Origin: Ancylobacter novellus DSM 506 | Lineage (GTDB): Bacteria > Pseudomonadota > Alphaproteobacteria > Rhizobiales > Xanthobacteraceae | Direction of reading: 5' to 3' | Assembly (NCBI RefSeq): GCF_000092925.1 | Contig: NC_014217.1 | Coordinates: 4,278,001 to 4,342,000 of the forward strand | Length of the DNA: 64,000 nucleotides | Part shown: positions 45,862 through 54,370 of the stretch, piece by piece | How the letters are laid out: the number at the start of each line of letters is the position of its first letter | Position numbering within the stretch: the stretch's first letter is position 1 | Translations under genes and position numbers: made by a program | Notes under the pieces: model-generated | The model's database searches: none | What the model saw: the letters and a program-made list of their open reading frames with translations, nothing else | Told to the model about the DNA's origin: nothing

Positions 45862-46614
45862 TCAATACACCGCGCGCCCGCCGGAAATGTCGAACACCGC
45901 GCCGGTGGAGAAGGCGCAGTCCTCGGAGGACAGCCAGGCGATCATCGCCGCCACCTCGTCGACGTGCAGGAAGCGTCCCATCGGGATCTTCGACAGCATG
46001 AAGTCGATGTGCTCTTGGCTCATCTGGTCGAAGATGTCGGTCTTCGCCGCCGCCGGGGTGACGCAGTTGACGAGGATGTTCGAGCCCGCGAGCTCCTTGC
46101 CCAGCGACTTGGTCAGCCCGATCACGCCGGCCTTCGACGCCGAATAGTGCGAGGCGTTGGGGTTGCCCTCCTTGCCGGCGATGGAGGCGACGTTGACGAT
46201 GCGCCCCCAGCCATTCTTCAGGAGCTCCGGCACCACCGCCTTGCAGGTGAGGAACGGGCCGATCAGGTTGACGTCGACCACCCGGCGCCAGCTCTCCGTG
46301 TCGAGCTCCCACAGCTTGCCGTTGCCGCCGGTGATGCCGGCATTGTTGATCAATATGTCGATCTTGCCGTGCGCCTTGAGCGTCGCCTGCGTCGCCGCGT
46401 TCACCGAGATCTCTTCGGTCAGCTCGACGATATGGGTGGAGACCTTGCCCAGCGCGAAGAGCGCGCTGGCGGCCTCCGCCAGCCGCCTTCCATCGATGTC
46501 CCACAGGGCGACGGTGGCGCCGGATTTCAAGAGCCGTTCGGCGGTGGCGTAGCCGATGCCGCGGGCGCCGCCGGTGACGATGGCGACGCGCCCCTTCAGG
46601 TCGATGGCGTTCAT
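45862..46614 (-). CDS. SDR family oxidoreductase
   Basis: A 250-residue classical SDR. TGGARGIG near residue 13, NNAG near 93, Ser in NVASIAG, catalytic YSASK near 160, and C-terminal GAVFDISGGRAVY. AGAGGAAG precedes the ATG. It is the last gene of the cluster transcribed from 49589 (binding protein, permease, enolase-superfamily enzyme, SDR), 32 bp after the enolase-superfamily gene. It may oxidise the substrate before or after dehydration; identity unknown. Confidence 0.9.
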   Translation of the reverse strand: MNAIDLKGRVAIVTGGARGIGYATAERLLKSGATVALWDIDGRRLAEAASALFALGKVSTHIVELTEEISVNAATQATLKAHGKIDILINNAGITGGNGKLWELDTESWRRVVDVNLIGPFLTCKAVVPELLKNGWGRIVNVASIAGKEGNPNASHYSASKAGVIGLTKSLGKELAGSNILVNCVTPAAAKTDIFDQMSQEHIDFMLSKIPMGRFLHVDEVAAMIAWLSSEDCAFSTGAVFDISGGRAVY

Positions 46615-46646
46615 GGCGGCACTTCCTCTTCCCGATCTGCTCGCGC

Positions 46647-47816
46647 TCAGGCCGGCGCAAAAAACGTTTCAACGTCGGTGGTATAGCGGCCGACGGCCAC
46701 CGGATCGAGGGCGATGCCGAGGCCGGGCCTGGCCGGGATGCGCAGATAGCCCTCGGCATCGACCGTGAACGGCTCGGCGACGATGCCGTCGAGATAGGGG
46801 CTGCCGCCGATGAATTCGACGAGGTCGGACTGCGGCATGGCGGCGGCGAGCTGCAAATCGGCGGCGAGGCCGAGTGCGGTGTTCCAGCCATGGCCGACAT
46901 ATTTCACCCCGAACTCGTCGGCGAGCCAGGCGATGCGGCGCTGCTCGGAGATGCCGCCGACCTTGGTCACGTCCGGCTGCACGATGTCCAGCGCGCCCTT
47001 GGCGAGCCAGGGCAGGAAGGCTTGCCGGCGGGTCAGCACCTCGCCGCCGGCGATCGGCACGGGGCTGGCGCGGCGCAGGGCGATGAAATCGTCCAGCGCG
47101 TCCGGACGCAGCGCCTCCTCGAACCAGCCGACATCATAGTCCTTCAGCATCTGCGCCGTGTTCAGCGCCCATTTCAACCCCTGCGGCCAATGGGCGTCGG
47201 AGGCGCCGGCATCGACGAAGAGCTGCGCGTCCTCGCCCGCCGCCTCGCGCGCGGCGCGCACGATGGCCTCGTCGAGCTTGGCGTCGCCGCGCCGGCCGAA
47301 CGGTCCCCAGCCGATCTTGAACGCCTTGAAGCCGCGCTCGCGGTGCGGGCCGATCACGGCCGCCATCTGCTCGGGCTCCTCCATCAGCAGCGAGCAATAG
47401 GGCTTCACCCGGTCCCTGTAGGTGCCGCCGAGCAGCCGGCCGACCGGCTGGCCCAGCGCCTTGCCGAGAATGTCCCACAGCGCGATGTCGATGCCGCTGA
47501 TGGCATGGGTGAGCGAGCCGCCGCGGCCCATCCAGAAGGTGTTCTGGTGCATCTTCTCGGTGACGCGCTCGGGCTCCAGCGCGTTCTCGCCGCGCCAGAG
47601 CGGCTCCAGCACGTCGACCGCCGCCTTCACCAGCCGCCCGTCGGTGAACACGCTGCCGAAGCCGGTGATGCCCTCTTCCGTATGCACGGCGATCAGCGCA
47701 TGCACGGAATCCTCCGGGCGGATCTCGGCCGACCAGCCGCCCTTGGGACTCTCGCCGAACAGCGGCGCGACCGCGACCGAGCGGATGGTGACCTTGGGCA
47801 GCGAAACATCATGCAT
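46647..47816 (-). CDS. Enolase-superfamily enzyme, variant mandelate racemase type
   Basis: A 389-residue mandelate racemase/muconate cycloisomerase homologue. Metal ligands are visible in LFVDAG, WFEEAL and AGGEVL, and a His in YVGHGWNT. The Lys-x-Lys motif is altered to Lys-x-Gly (F-K-I-G-W-G-P-F-G), removing one active-site lysine, and the third strand has Asp-x-Gly rather than Asp-x-Asn. The same changes occur in the homologue at 49777, so they define a shared subtype. It probably catalyses dehydration or cycloisomerisation of a sugar acid using the His and the remaining Lys. It follows the permease gene by 8 bp. Confidence 0.85.
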   Translation of the reverse strand: MHDVSLPKVTIRSVAVAPLFGESPKGGWSAEIRPEDSVHALIAVHTEEGITGFGSVFTDGRLVKAAVDVLEPLWRGENALEPERVTEKMHQNTFWMGRGGSLTHAISGIDIALWDILGKALGQPVGRLLGGTYRDRVKPYCSLLMEEPEQMAAVIGPHRERGFKAFKIGWGPFGRRGDAKLDEAIVRAAREAAGEDAQLFVDAGASDAHWPQGLKWALNTAQMLKDYDVGWFEEALRPDALDDFIALRRASPVPIAGGEVLTRRQAFLPWLAKGALDIVQPDVTKVGGISEQRRIAWLADEFGVKYVGHGWNTALGLAADLQLAAAMPQSDLVEFIGGSPYLDGIVAEPFTVDAEGYLRIPARPGLGIALDPVAVGRYTTDVETFFAPA

Positions 47817-47824
47817 GGCGGAAC

Positions 47825-48505
47825 TCAGCTCTTGCCGGGGGCGGCCGCCCAGCCGCGCTGCGACCAGCGCTCCAGGCGCCGGACCAGCAGGGCCGAGGGG
47901 TAGCCGACCGCGAAATAGAGGATGGCGGTGACGGTGTAGACGGTGAAGTACTGGTAGTTGCGCGCGGCGATGATCTGGCCGGAGAACATCAGCTCCTGCA
48001 CCGTCACCACCGAGGCGAGCGCCGTGTCCTTGAACAGGGCGATGAGGTAGTTGCCGAGCGCCGGCAGGACGACGCGGAAGGCCTGCGGGAAGATGACCTT
48101 GACGAAGGTGATGGTGGGGCTGAGGCCGAGGCTCTGCGCCGCCTCGTACTGGCTCCTCGGCACCGACTGGATGCCGGAGCGGTACACCTCGCTCATGAAG
48201 GCGGAATAGTTGATGGTCAGGCCGATGATGGCGGCGGTGACCGGCTCCAGCCGGATCCCGGCGCTGGGCAGCACGTAATAGATGTAGATGAGCTGCAGGA
48301 TCAGCGGCGTGGCGCGGATGAACTCGACATAGAAGTCGGCGGGCCAGCGAATCCAGCGCTTCGGCGAGAGCCGTGCCAGCGCGATGGGAATGGCGATCAC
48401 CCCGGCCAGCAGGATGACGACGACGGTGAGGAAGGTCGTCATGGCGAGGCCCTGCAGGAAGACCGAGCCGTAATCGTTGACGACCGAGAGATCGAGCAGG
48501 TTCAT
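47825..48505 (-). CDS. Amino-acid-type ABC transporter permease
   Basis: A 226-residue HisM/GlnP-type permease with five membrane helices and the EAA loop (Y-E-A-A-Q-S-L-G-L-S) near residue 135. Y-V-E-F-I-R-A-T-P-L-I-L-Q-L is the family's N-terminal signature. It would work as a homodimer with a separate binding protein (48735-49589), but no ATPase gene accompanies it. A family B palindrome lies in the 229-bp gap upstream. Confidence 0.9.
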   Translation of the reverse strand: MNLLDLSVVNDYGSVFLQGLAMTTFLTVVVILLAGVIAIPIALARLSPKRWIRWPADFYVEFIRATPLILQLIYIYYVLPSAGIRLEPVTAAIIGLTINYSAFMSEVYRSGIQSVPRSQYEAAQSLGLSPTITFVKVIFPQAFRVVLPALGNYLIALFKDTALASVVTVQELMFSGQIIAARNYQYFTVYTVTAILYFAVGYPSALLVRRLERWSQRGWAAAPGKS

Positions 48506-48599
48506 GGGTCGGTTCGCCGGGTGTTGCGGGGTCGTGCGGCGAGACTAGCGCGCCGCACGGCCGGGCGCTCCCGGCATGGATCGGCTCATCGCTCACTTT

Positions 48600-48684
48600 C
48601 CCTCATCCCCGGGCTTGACCCGGGCACCCAGGGGACTGGGCGCGCCCGGTCACTGGGTGGCCGGGTCAAGCCCGGCCATGAGGG
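48600..48684. repeat. Dispersed intergenic palindrome, family B copy 2
   Basis: Left half CCCTCATCCCCGGGCTTGAC and right half GGGTCAAGCCCGGCCATGAG are near reverse complements, as in the copy at 19590-19682. It lies between the binding-protein gene and the permease gene of the same transcription unit. Confidence 0.85.
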
Positions 48685-48734
48685 CGAGAGGGTGGTTGAT
48701 GCGCTGCACCGCTATTCGGCCCGACGAAGAACGT

Positions 48735-49589
48735 TCACAGCGGGAAGAAGAACATGTTGCGGTTGGTCAGGCCGTATTTCTTCAGGATGGAAGATGCTTG
48801 GCCGTTGCCGCGCACCTCGGCGAGGCCCTGGGTGAAGGCGGAGCGCAACGAGCAGTCCTCCTTGCGCAGCGCGTAGCGGGCATAGCCGTAGCCGAACTTG
48901 AAGATCAGCTCGTCGGGAATGGCGACGTTCTGCACGATCTCGATCGGCGAGGCGGCGTTGGCCTTCATGAACTCGATGACCTTCACGTCGTCCTCGAGGA
49001 TGGCGTCGACGCGGCCGGTGGAGATGGCGGAGAACTCCTCGGCGTCGGTCTGGAAGGCGGTGACCGCGACGCCGATCTTGCGCAGGTACTCGTCCGCCGC
49101 CGAGCCGGCGATGGCGCCGATCTTCTTGCCCTTCAGCGTGTCGAAGGAGGTGATGCCGGCCGGGTTGCCCTTGGCGACCACGATGGCCGGGCCGTACCAC
49201 CAGGCGGGGCCAGTGAAGGACACCGCCTTCAGGCGGTCCGGGGTGACGTGAATGTTGGCCGCGACCACGTCGATGCGCTTGGCGAGCAGCGCCGGGATGA
49301 GCTGGCCGAAGGGCATGACCTCGTACTTGAACTTGGTCACGCCGGCCCATTTCAGCGCCGCCTCGACCAGTTCGACATCGAGGCCGGTCGCCTGCTTGGT
49401 CGCCGGGTCGAGCGAGGAATAGGGCGGCGAGGGCGAGAAGCCGAGCGTCACGCCCTCGGTCTTGGCCTTGGCGAGCGACGGGTCGCCGCAATTGTCGAAC
49501 AGCGGCGGGGCCTCGAACTGGAACTCCTGCGCGACGGCGCCGGTGCTCACGACGGCGACGAACAGCGCCGCCAACACGGACTTCAGCAT
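48735..49589 (-). CDS. Amino-acid-type ABC substrate-binding protein
   Basis: A 284-residue periplasmic binding protein of the polar amino-acid (SBP family 3) type. The signal peptide ends at about residue 20 (STGAVAQ). LGFSPSPPYSSLDP, GLDVELVEAAL and K-K-I-G-A-I-A-G-S are standard positions of the fold; the Arg that binds the ligand's carboxylate appears in VTPDRLKAVSFTGP. AGGAG precedes the ATG. Cleft residues differ from HisJ-like proteins (PAWWYG), so the ligand may be a sugar acid or amino-sugar. It heads the unit ending at 45862. Confidence 0.88.
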   Translation of the reverse strand: MLKSVLAALFVAVVSTGAVAQEFQFEAPPLFDNCGDPSLAKAKTEGVTLGFSPSPPYSSLDPATKQATGLDVELVEAALKWAGVTKFKYEVMPFGQLIPALLAKRIDVVAANIHVTPDRLKAVSFTGPAWWYGPAIVVAKGNPAGITSFDTLKGKKIGAIAGSAADEYLRKIGVAVTAFQTDAEEFSAISTGRVDAILEDDVKVIEFMKANAASPIEIVQNVAIPDELIFKFGYGYARYALRKEDCSLRSAFTQGLAEVRGNGQASSILKKYGLTNRNMFFFPL

Positions 49590-49639
49590 TGCTCACTCCT
49601 CTGTCTGGAACGGCCGGCTTGCCGCCGACGCTGTCTTGC

Positions 49640-49722
49640 GAAAAATATGACTTCTTGAAATTATCCTGTCCAGATGATTTCAGGCCGCGACGGGATGGAA
49701 TGCAGAAAAATATGATTTATTG
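49640..49722. promoter_or_regulatory. Direct repeats in a divergent promoter region
   Basis: GAAAAATATGA occurs at 49640-49650 and again at 49705-49715, each followed by a similar heptamer (CTTCTTG, TTTATTG), 65 bp apart. They occupy the 187-bp A+T-rich gap between the divergent binding-protein gene and the enolase-superfamily gene at 49777. Likely binding sites for the GntR protein encoded at 50930. Confidence 0.5.
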
Positions 49723-49776
49723 TGACGCGAACGAGTGGAGCGCACGGCGCGCGGCGGCCCGGCAGGAAAGAGCGTG

Positions 49777-50964
49777 ATGCGTATCGAGGCGGTCGACTTC
49801 TTCTATCTGGCGATGCCGGAGATCACGACGGATGCCGATGGCAGCCAGGACGCGCTGCTGGTGCGGGTGCGGGCCGGCGAGCAAGGGGCGGCCTACGAGG
49901 GTTGGGGCGAATGCGAGGCGTCGCCGCTCACCTCGATCGCCGCCTTCGTCGCCCCGATGTCGCACGGCATCTGCCGGCCGGTCGGCGCCTCGGTGCTCGG
50001 CCAGGCGATCGACGGGCCGGCCGACATCGCCCGCATCGCCGCGCTGGTCGAGCATGACAGCATGGACCTGCTTCAGGCCGCGCACACCTGGTCGGGCGTG
50101 GAGATGGCGCTGTGGGACCTCCTCGGCAAGGTACGCGGCGAGCCGGTCTGGCGGCTCATCGGCTATCAGCGCGCCTATCCGAAGACGCCCTATGCCTCGC
50201 TGCTGTTCGGTCCGACGCCGCAGGACACGCTTAGCCGGGCGAAGGACGCGGTGGCGCGCGGCTTCCGCGCCGCCAAGTTCGGCTGGGCCGATTTCGGCGC
50301 CGGCGAGCTTGCCCGCGACGTCGACCAACTCGCCGCCGCGCGCGAGGGACTCGGCCCGGAGGCGTTGCTCCTCGTCGATGTCGGGCAGATCTGGGTCGAG
50401 GATGTCGAGCGTGCCGCGCTGCGCCTGCCGGCGCTGGAAGAATTCGGCGCCACCTGGCTGGAGGAGCCCTTCCTCGCCAGCGCCTACGAGGCCTATGGCG
50501 CCCTCAGCCCCCGCAGCACCAAGGTGAAGCTCGCCGGCGGCGAAGGAGCGCATAATTTCCACATGGCGCGGCACCTCATCGACTATGGCGGCATCGGCTA
50601 TGTGCAGATCGATTGCGGGCGTATCGGCGGCATCGGCCCGGCCAAGCGCGTCGCCGATTACGCCGCCCCGCGCGGGGTCACCTATGTGAACCACACCTTC
50701 ACCTCGCATCTCGCGCTTTCCGCCTCTCTGCAACCCTATGCCGGGCTGGAGGCGCACCGGATCTGCGAATATCCGGCGGCGCCGCGCGCGCTCTGCATCG
50801 ACATGACGAACAACCACCTGCGCCCGGACGCGAATGGTGAGATCATGCTGACCGAGACACCGGGCCTCGGCATCGGGATCGACCTCGCCGCGATCCGGCG
50901 TTACCTCGTGGAGACGGAGATCAAGGTCGGTGGACAGACCCTCTACGCCACGCCGGCGCTCTGA
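49777..50964 (+). CDS. Enolase-superfamily enzyme, variant mandelate racemase type
   Basis: A 395-residue homologue of the protein at 46647. It shares the Lys-x-Gly-Trp motif (A-K-F-G-W-A-D-F-G), Asp in LLVDVGQIW, Glu in WLEEPF and AGGEGA, and a His in V-N-H-T-F-T-S-H. It again lacks the second Lys of mandelate racemase. Probably a sugar-acid dehydratase or cycloisomerase. AGGAAAGAG lies upstream of the ATG at 49777 (a GTG just before is also possible). It is divergent from the ABC genes and its 3' end overlaps the GntR gene by 35 bp. Confidence 0.85.
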   Translation: MRIEAVDFFYLAMPEITTDADGSQDALLVRVRAGEQGAAYEGWGECEASPLTSIAAFVAPMSHGICRPVGASVLGQAIDGPADIARIAALVEHDSMDLLQAAHTWSGVEMALWDLLGKVRGEPVWRLIGYQRAYPKTPYASLLFGPTPQDTLSRAKDAVARGFRAAKFGWADFGAGELARDVDQLAAAREGLGPEALLLVDVGQIWVEDVERAALRLPALEEFGATWLEEPFLASAYEAYGALSPRSTKVKLAGGEGAHNFHMARHLIDYGGIGYVQIDCGRIGGIGPAKRVADYAAPRGVTYVNHTFTSHLALSASLQPYAGLEAHRICEYPAAPRALCIDMTNNHLRPDANGEIMLTETPGLGIGIDLAAIRRYLVETEIKVGGQTLYATPAL

Positions 50965-51742
50965 GCCGGAGACGGGCGAGCCCGGGGAGGGCGGGGAGCC
51001 GCGCGTCCCGCGCCGCTCGGGCTATCGCCTCAGCGGCCTGCAGGGCGGCATCATCACCGAGCTTGGCCGCGCCATCGTCTCCGGCCGCTTCGCGCCGGGC
51101 GAATTGCTGCCGCGCGAACCGGCGCTGATGGCCGAGTTCTCCGCCAGCCGCCCCTCGCTGCGCGAGGCGCTCAAGGTGCTGGCCGCCAAGGGCCTGATCG
51201 AGATGCGCCAGAAGGTCGGCACGCGGGTGCGCCCGCGCGACCTCTGGAACATGTTCGACAGCGACGTGCTGGCCTGGCATTTCGGCGACGGCGCGGCCGC
51301 CGGCCCGCAGCGCGACGGCATGCTGCGCGACCTGATCGAGCTCCGGCAGGTGATCGAGCCTTCCGCCGCCCGTTTCGCGGCCGGGCGCGGCTCGATGGAG
51401 GATCTGCGGCGCCTGCGCACCGCCTTGCAGGCGATGGAGGCGGCGGTGGGCGACCTCTCCGCCTATGCGCGCGCCGATGTCGAGTTCCACATGGCGGTGT
51501 TCGCCGCCGCGCACAACGCGCTGCTGGCCTCCTTCGCCCATCTCGTAGCCGACTTCCTGCAGCTGAGCTTCTCCATCCAGCAGGAGGCGCTGAACGAGGC
51601 CGACAACCGCATCGAGGACGATGTGGGCCAGCACCGCTTGGTGTTCGACGCGATCAACCGCGGCGACGGCGAAGCGGCGGCGCTCGCCATGCGCGACGTG
51701 ATCCTCAACGGCAAGAACTCGCTGCTGGCGGCGCTCGAGTAG
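50930..51742 (+). CDS. GntR family regulator (FCD)
   Basis: About 270 residues, starting with GTG at 50930, inside the end of the enolase-superfamily gene. An arginine- and glycine-rich N-terminal extension of about 30 residues precedes the winged helix (ITELGRAIVSGRFAPGELLP then SRPSLREALKVLAAKGLIEM). The FCD domain has LIELRQVIEPSAARFAA and DVEFHMAVFAAAH. No ATG is available before the DNA-binding domain. It most likely controls the two transcription units diverging at 49640-49722. Confidence 0.9.
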   Translation: MDRPSTPRRRSEPETGEPGEGGEPRVPRRSGYRLSGLQGGIITELGRAIVSGRFAPGELLPREPALMAEFSASRPSLREALKVLAAKGLIEMRQKVGTRVRPRDLWNMFDSDVLAWHFGDGAAAGPQRDGMLRDLIELRQVIEPSAARFAAGRGSMEDLRRLRTALQAMEAAVGDLSAYARADVEFHMAVFAAAHNALLASFAHLVADFLQLSFSIQQEALNEADNRIEDDVGQHRLVFDAINRGDGEAAALAMRDVILNGKNSLLAALE

Positions 51743-51773
51743 CCGCGCCGCCTGTCCGGCGCCGCCCGTCTTC

Positions 51774-51862
51774 CGTCATCCCCGGGCTTGGCCCGGGGAT
51801 CCACGACTTCGGCCGGGCGCCAGGAAAAGGCGTGGATGGCCGGGCCAAGCCCGGCCATGACG
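51774..51862. repeat. Dispersed intergenic palindrome, family B copy 3
   Basis: Outer ends CGTCATCCCCGGGCTTGGCC and GGCCAAGCCCGGCCATGACG are reverse complements with one mismatch. A second inner pair around ATCCACG and CGTGGAT also matches. It lies between the convergent GntR and enoyl-CoA hydratase genes. Confidence 0.85.
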
Positions 51863-51890
51863 TCGTGCAGGTGGCGGCGGTCGCCGGTGT

Positions 51891-52685
51891 TCAGCGGTTG
51901 AACTGCGGCTTGCGGCGCTCGAGGAAGGCGGTGATGGATTCCTTGTAGTCCGGCCCGTCGACCAGCTCCGAGGCGCTGATCTCATGGGCATAGGCGCGGC
52001 CCTCGTTCCAGCCGATCTCGTCGATCTTGTTGGCACCGCGCTTGATGGCGCGCACCGCCGCCGAGCTCTTGGAGGCGATTAGTTCGGCGAGCTCCATCGC
52101 CTTGCCCATCACCTCGGCCTCGGGCAGCACGTAGTTGATGAAGCCGACCTCCTTCAGCTCCGCCGCGCTCAGCCTGCGGCCGGTGAGGATCATCTCGCGG
52201 ATGAAGCTGACCGGCATGTTGAGCCGGCTGAAATAGGCGCCGGCGCCGCCAGTGAGGCTGCGGTCCACTTCCGGCATGGAGAAGAACGCCGTGTCGGCGG
52301 CGACGATGAGGTCGCAGAAGCTGGCGAACACCATGCCGCCGCCCGGCGCCGGCTTGGTGACGGCGGCGATGGTCGGGCAGGAGAGCCGGTAGAAGCGGTC
52401 GGTGATCGCCTCGACATATTCGTGCCGGCTGCGGCGGGTCTCAGAGGTAAGGGTGAGGAATTCCTTCAGGTCGCCGCCGCCGATCCAGGCGCGCGCATCC
52501 GGCTTGCAGGCGAAGACGACGACGCGGATGTCGGGCGTCGCCTCGATATGGTCGATGACCTTGTCGAGGCTCTCATAGAGCTCGCGGGAGAGCGCGTTGA
52601 CCGGCGGGCGGTCGATGGTGAGCACCGCCACGCCATCATTCGTGCGGATGTCGAAGAACGCGAAGTTCGGCTCCTGAGACGTCAT
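51891..52685 (-). CDS. Enoyl-CoA hydratase/isomerase family protein
   Basis: A 264-residue crotonase-fold protein. The first oxyanion segment is D-A-R-A-W-I-G-G-G-D-L-K-E-F (A/W replacing the common FSAGAD), the second P-A-P-G-G-G-M-V-F-A-S-F-C-D. The Glu in the SMPEVDRSLTGGAG region occupies the usual general base site; the first hydratase Glu is not clear. It may act as a hydratase, isomerase or hydrolase of a CoA thioester. AGGA precedes the ATG. It is divergent from the tctCBA operon, so the imported acid may be metabolised as a CoA ester. Confidence 0.87.
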   Translation of the reverse strand: MTSQEPNFAFFDIRTNDGVAVLTIDRPPVNALSRELYESLDKVIDHIEATPDIRVVVFACKPDARAWIGGGDLKEFLTLTSETRRSRHEYVEAITDRFYRLSCPTIAAVTKPAPGGGMVFASFCDLIVAADTAFFSMPEVDRSLTGGAGAYFSRLNMPVSFIREMILTGRRLSAAELKEVGFINYVLPEAEVMGKAMELAELIASKSSAAVRAIKRGANKIDEIGWNEGRAYAHEISASELVDGPDYKESITAFLERRKPQFNR

Positions 52686-53241
52686 CTGTTCCTGGACCTT
52701 TCCACCATCTGGGGATCGCCGGCCGGGACGTGAGCCCCGGGCGGCGGCGCGCGCTGGCCGCGCTTGTCGATGCCGTCCCATCTAGCGCAGCCGGACGCGT
52801 CGGTAAACGTTTCATTGTAGGTTTCGCCGCTGTTTGGCGGCTTTCCGCTCCACTGCGTTCGTCGTCGGGAGCATGAATCCGGAGGAGGACGAGCCGAATC
52901 CCTAGCTGGAATAACAGTGTCGACAGAGGGCTTTGGTTGCCGATGTCGGTACGACGGCCATTCACCGCCACCAACAGCCCGCGCCGAGGGTCGAGTTATA
53001 TGCAATCGCTCATTCCGTGACGGGGGCGCCCGTAGCCGTCGATCAAGCGGTAGCGTTCGCGTCAGGCTCATTTCTGTCGACAGATTCATTGACAAGAGGC
53101 GCGCCCTCGTCTTCACATACGCGCCATGGGCACGAACGGCCGCAGAAGCCGGGACGGCCGCGCGCAAGGGCGCGGCGGTGCTCCAAGCAAGGAACCGGCG
53201 CGCCTGGACGCGCGCGGCTCGCCACAGGGAGGAGAAGAGAA
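52686..53241. other. Long non-coding gap with operator-like palindromes
   Basis: A 556-bp gap between the divergent enoyl-CoA hydratase and tctC genes, with no credible gene in any frame. It contains AAACGTTT at 52805-52812, TGTCGACA at 52919-52926 and CTGTCGACAG at 53074-53083. The last is followed by a TTGACA at 53090-53095, a possible -35 box, but I cannot place a good -10. The GGAGGAG ribosome site of tctC is at its right end. Confidence 0.45.
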
Positions 53242-54228
53242 ATGTCGACGATTAGGCGGCGCGATGCGCTCAAGATGGCCCTGGCCGCGCCGATGGTGCT
53301 CGCCGGCGGCCGGCTCGGTGCCCAGGCGCAGACGGCGTGGCCCACGCGGCCCGTGCAGATCATCACCGGCTTCGGCCCGGGCGGCGGCGGCGACATCGCC
53401 ACCCGCGTCACCTACCAGGCGGTGTCGGAGATCCTGAAGCAGCCGATGGTGGTGGAGAACCGCACCGGCGGCAACTCGCTGGTCGCGGCGCAGGCGGTGC
53501 TCGCCCTGCCGCATGACGGTTACGCCTTTCTGATGAACGGCCTGCAGCAGCTCGTCACCCCGCTGCTGATGAAGGACATGCCGGTCAACTACGCCAAGGA
53601 CTTCCAGCCGGTCACCCAGATGGTGAAGTACCCGGAGACCATCGCGGTCGCCAAGGATTCCCAGTGGAAGACCTTCAAGGAGCTGATGGACTACGCCAAG
53701 GCCAATCCCGGCCGCATCCGCTACGGCACCTCGGGCGTCGGCGGCGTGCCGCACATCGTCGCCGAGGCGATCCAGCTCTATGGCGGCGTCAAGTTCGTGA
53801 ACATCTCCTATCGCGTGGCGCCGGAGATCGCGCGCGACGTGGTCGGCGGCCAGCTCGACCTCGCGGTGCTCAACGTGTCGACGCTGACCCCGATGATTCA
53901 GGCCGACAAGGTGCGCCTGCTCGCGGTCGGCAATGACACCCGCCTGAAGGACTTCCCCGACGTGCCGACGCTGGGCGAGCTCGGCCTGCCCAAGGCCAAT
54001 CATGCCGACTGGGGCGGCATCTTCGCGCCTGCCGCCACGCCGGCCGACATCGTCGCCCAGATGCAGCAGGCGGTGGCGAAGGCGGCCAAGACCCCGTCGG
54101 CCTACGACAAGCTCGCCGGGCAGGGCACCCTCATGGTCGGCAGCACCACGGAGGAGTTCAAGGCGTTCCTCGCCAACTGGCAGGGCGTCGTCGAGGAAGT
54201 GGTGCGCGAGGCCAAGATCTCGCTCTGA
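53242..54228 (+). CDS. tctC: Tripartite tricarboxylate transporter substrate-binding protein (TctC/Bug)
   Basis: A 328-residue periplasmic receptor of the TctC/Bug family. The signal region begins MSTIRRRDALKMALAAPMVL, with arginines that suggest Tat export, cleaved near A-Q-A-Q. Mature features are WPTRPVQIITGFGPGGGGDI, E-N-R-T-G-G-N-S-L and Y-G-T-S-G-V-G-G-V-P-H, all family hallmarks. GGGAGGAGAAGAG precedes the ATG. It would capture a carboxylate and deliver it to TctAB. A strong hairpin separates it from tctB. Confidence 0.93.
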   Translation: MSTIRRRDALKMALAAPMVLAGGRLGAQAQTAWPTRPVQIITGFGPGGGGDIATRVTYQAVSEILKQPMVVENRTGGNSLVAAQAVLALPHDGYAFLMNGLQQLVTPLLMKDMPVNYAKDFQPVTQMVKYPETIAVAKDSQWKTFKELMDYAKANPGRIRYGTSGVGGVPHIVAEAIQLYGGVKFVNISYRVAPEIARDVVGGQLDLAVLNVSTLTPMIQADKVRLLAVGNDTRLKDFPDVPTLGELGLPKANHADWGGIFAPAATPADIVAQMQQAVAKAAKTPSAYDKLAGQGTLMVGSTTEEFKAFLANWQGVVEEVVREAKISL

Positions 54229-54245
54229 TCCCGCTTTGACCACGC

Positions 54246-54284
54246 CCCGGCCGTGTGCCGCCGCGCGGCCGGCGCACGGCCGGG
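54246..54284 (+). repeat. Strong hairpin between tctC and tctB
   Basis: A 15-bp stem (54246-54260 with 54270-54284, one G-U position) closed by a 9-nt loop. No T-run follows. It is positioned like the palindromes after the other binding-protein genes and would stabilise the tctC message over tctBA. Confidence 0.75.
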
Positions 54285-54370
54285 ATCATCCACGCCCGAC
54301 CGGAGCTTATGCCGCGCGCATGTCGCGGCCACGGGCTCCGGTCCCGCGCCCCGGTGCCCGGTGGAACGCC

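Noticed and set aside
43709..46147. An 812-codon plus-strand open frame
   Set aside because: Antisense to the Na+/H+ antiporter and SDR genes; low-complexity composition and it runs through a dispersed repeat.
52805..52812. AAACGTTT as a LacI-family operator
   Set aside because: No LacI-type regulator is in the window and the palindrome is too short to stand alone.
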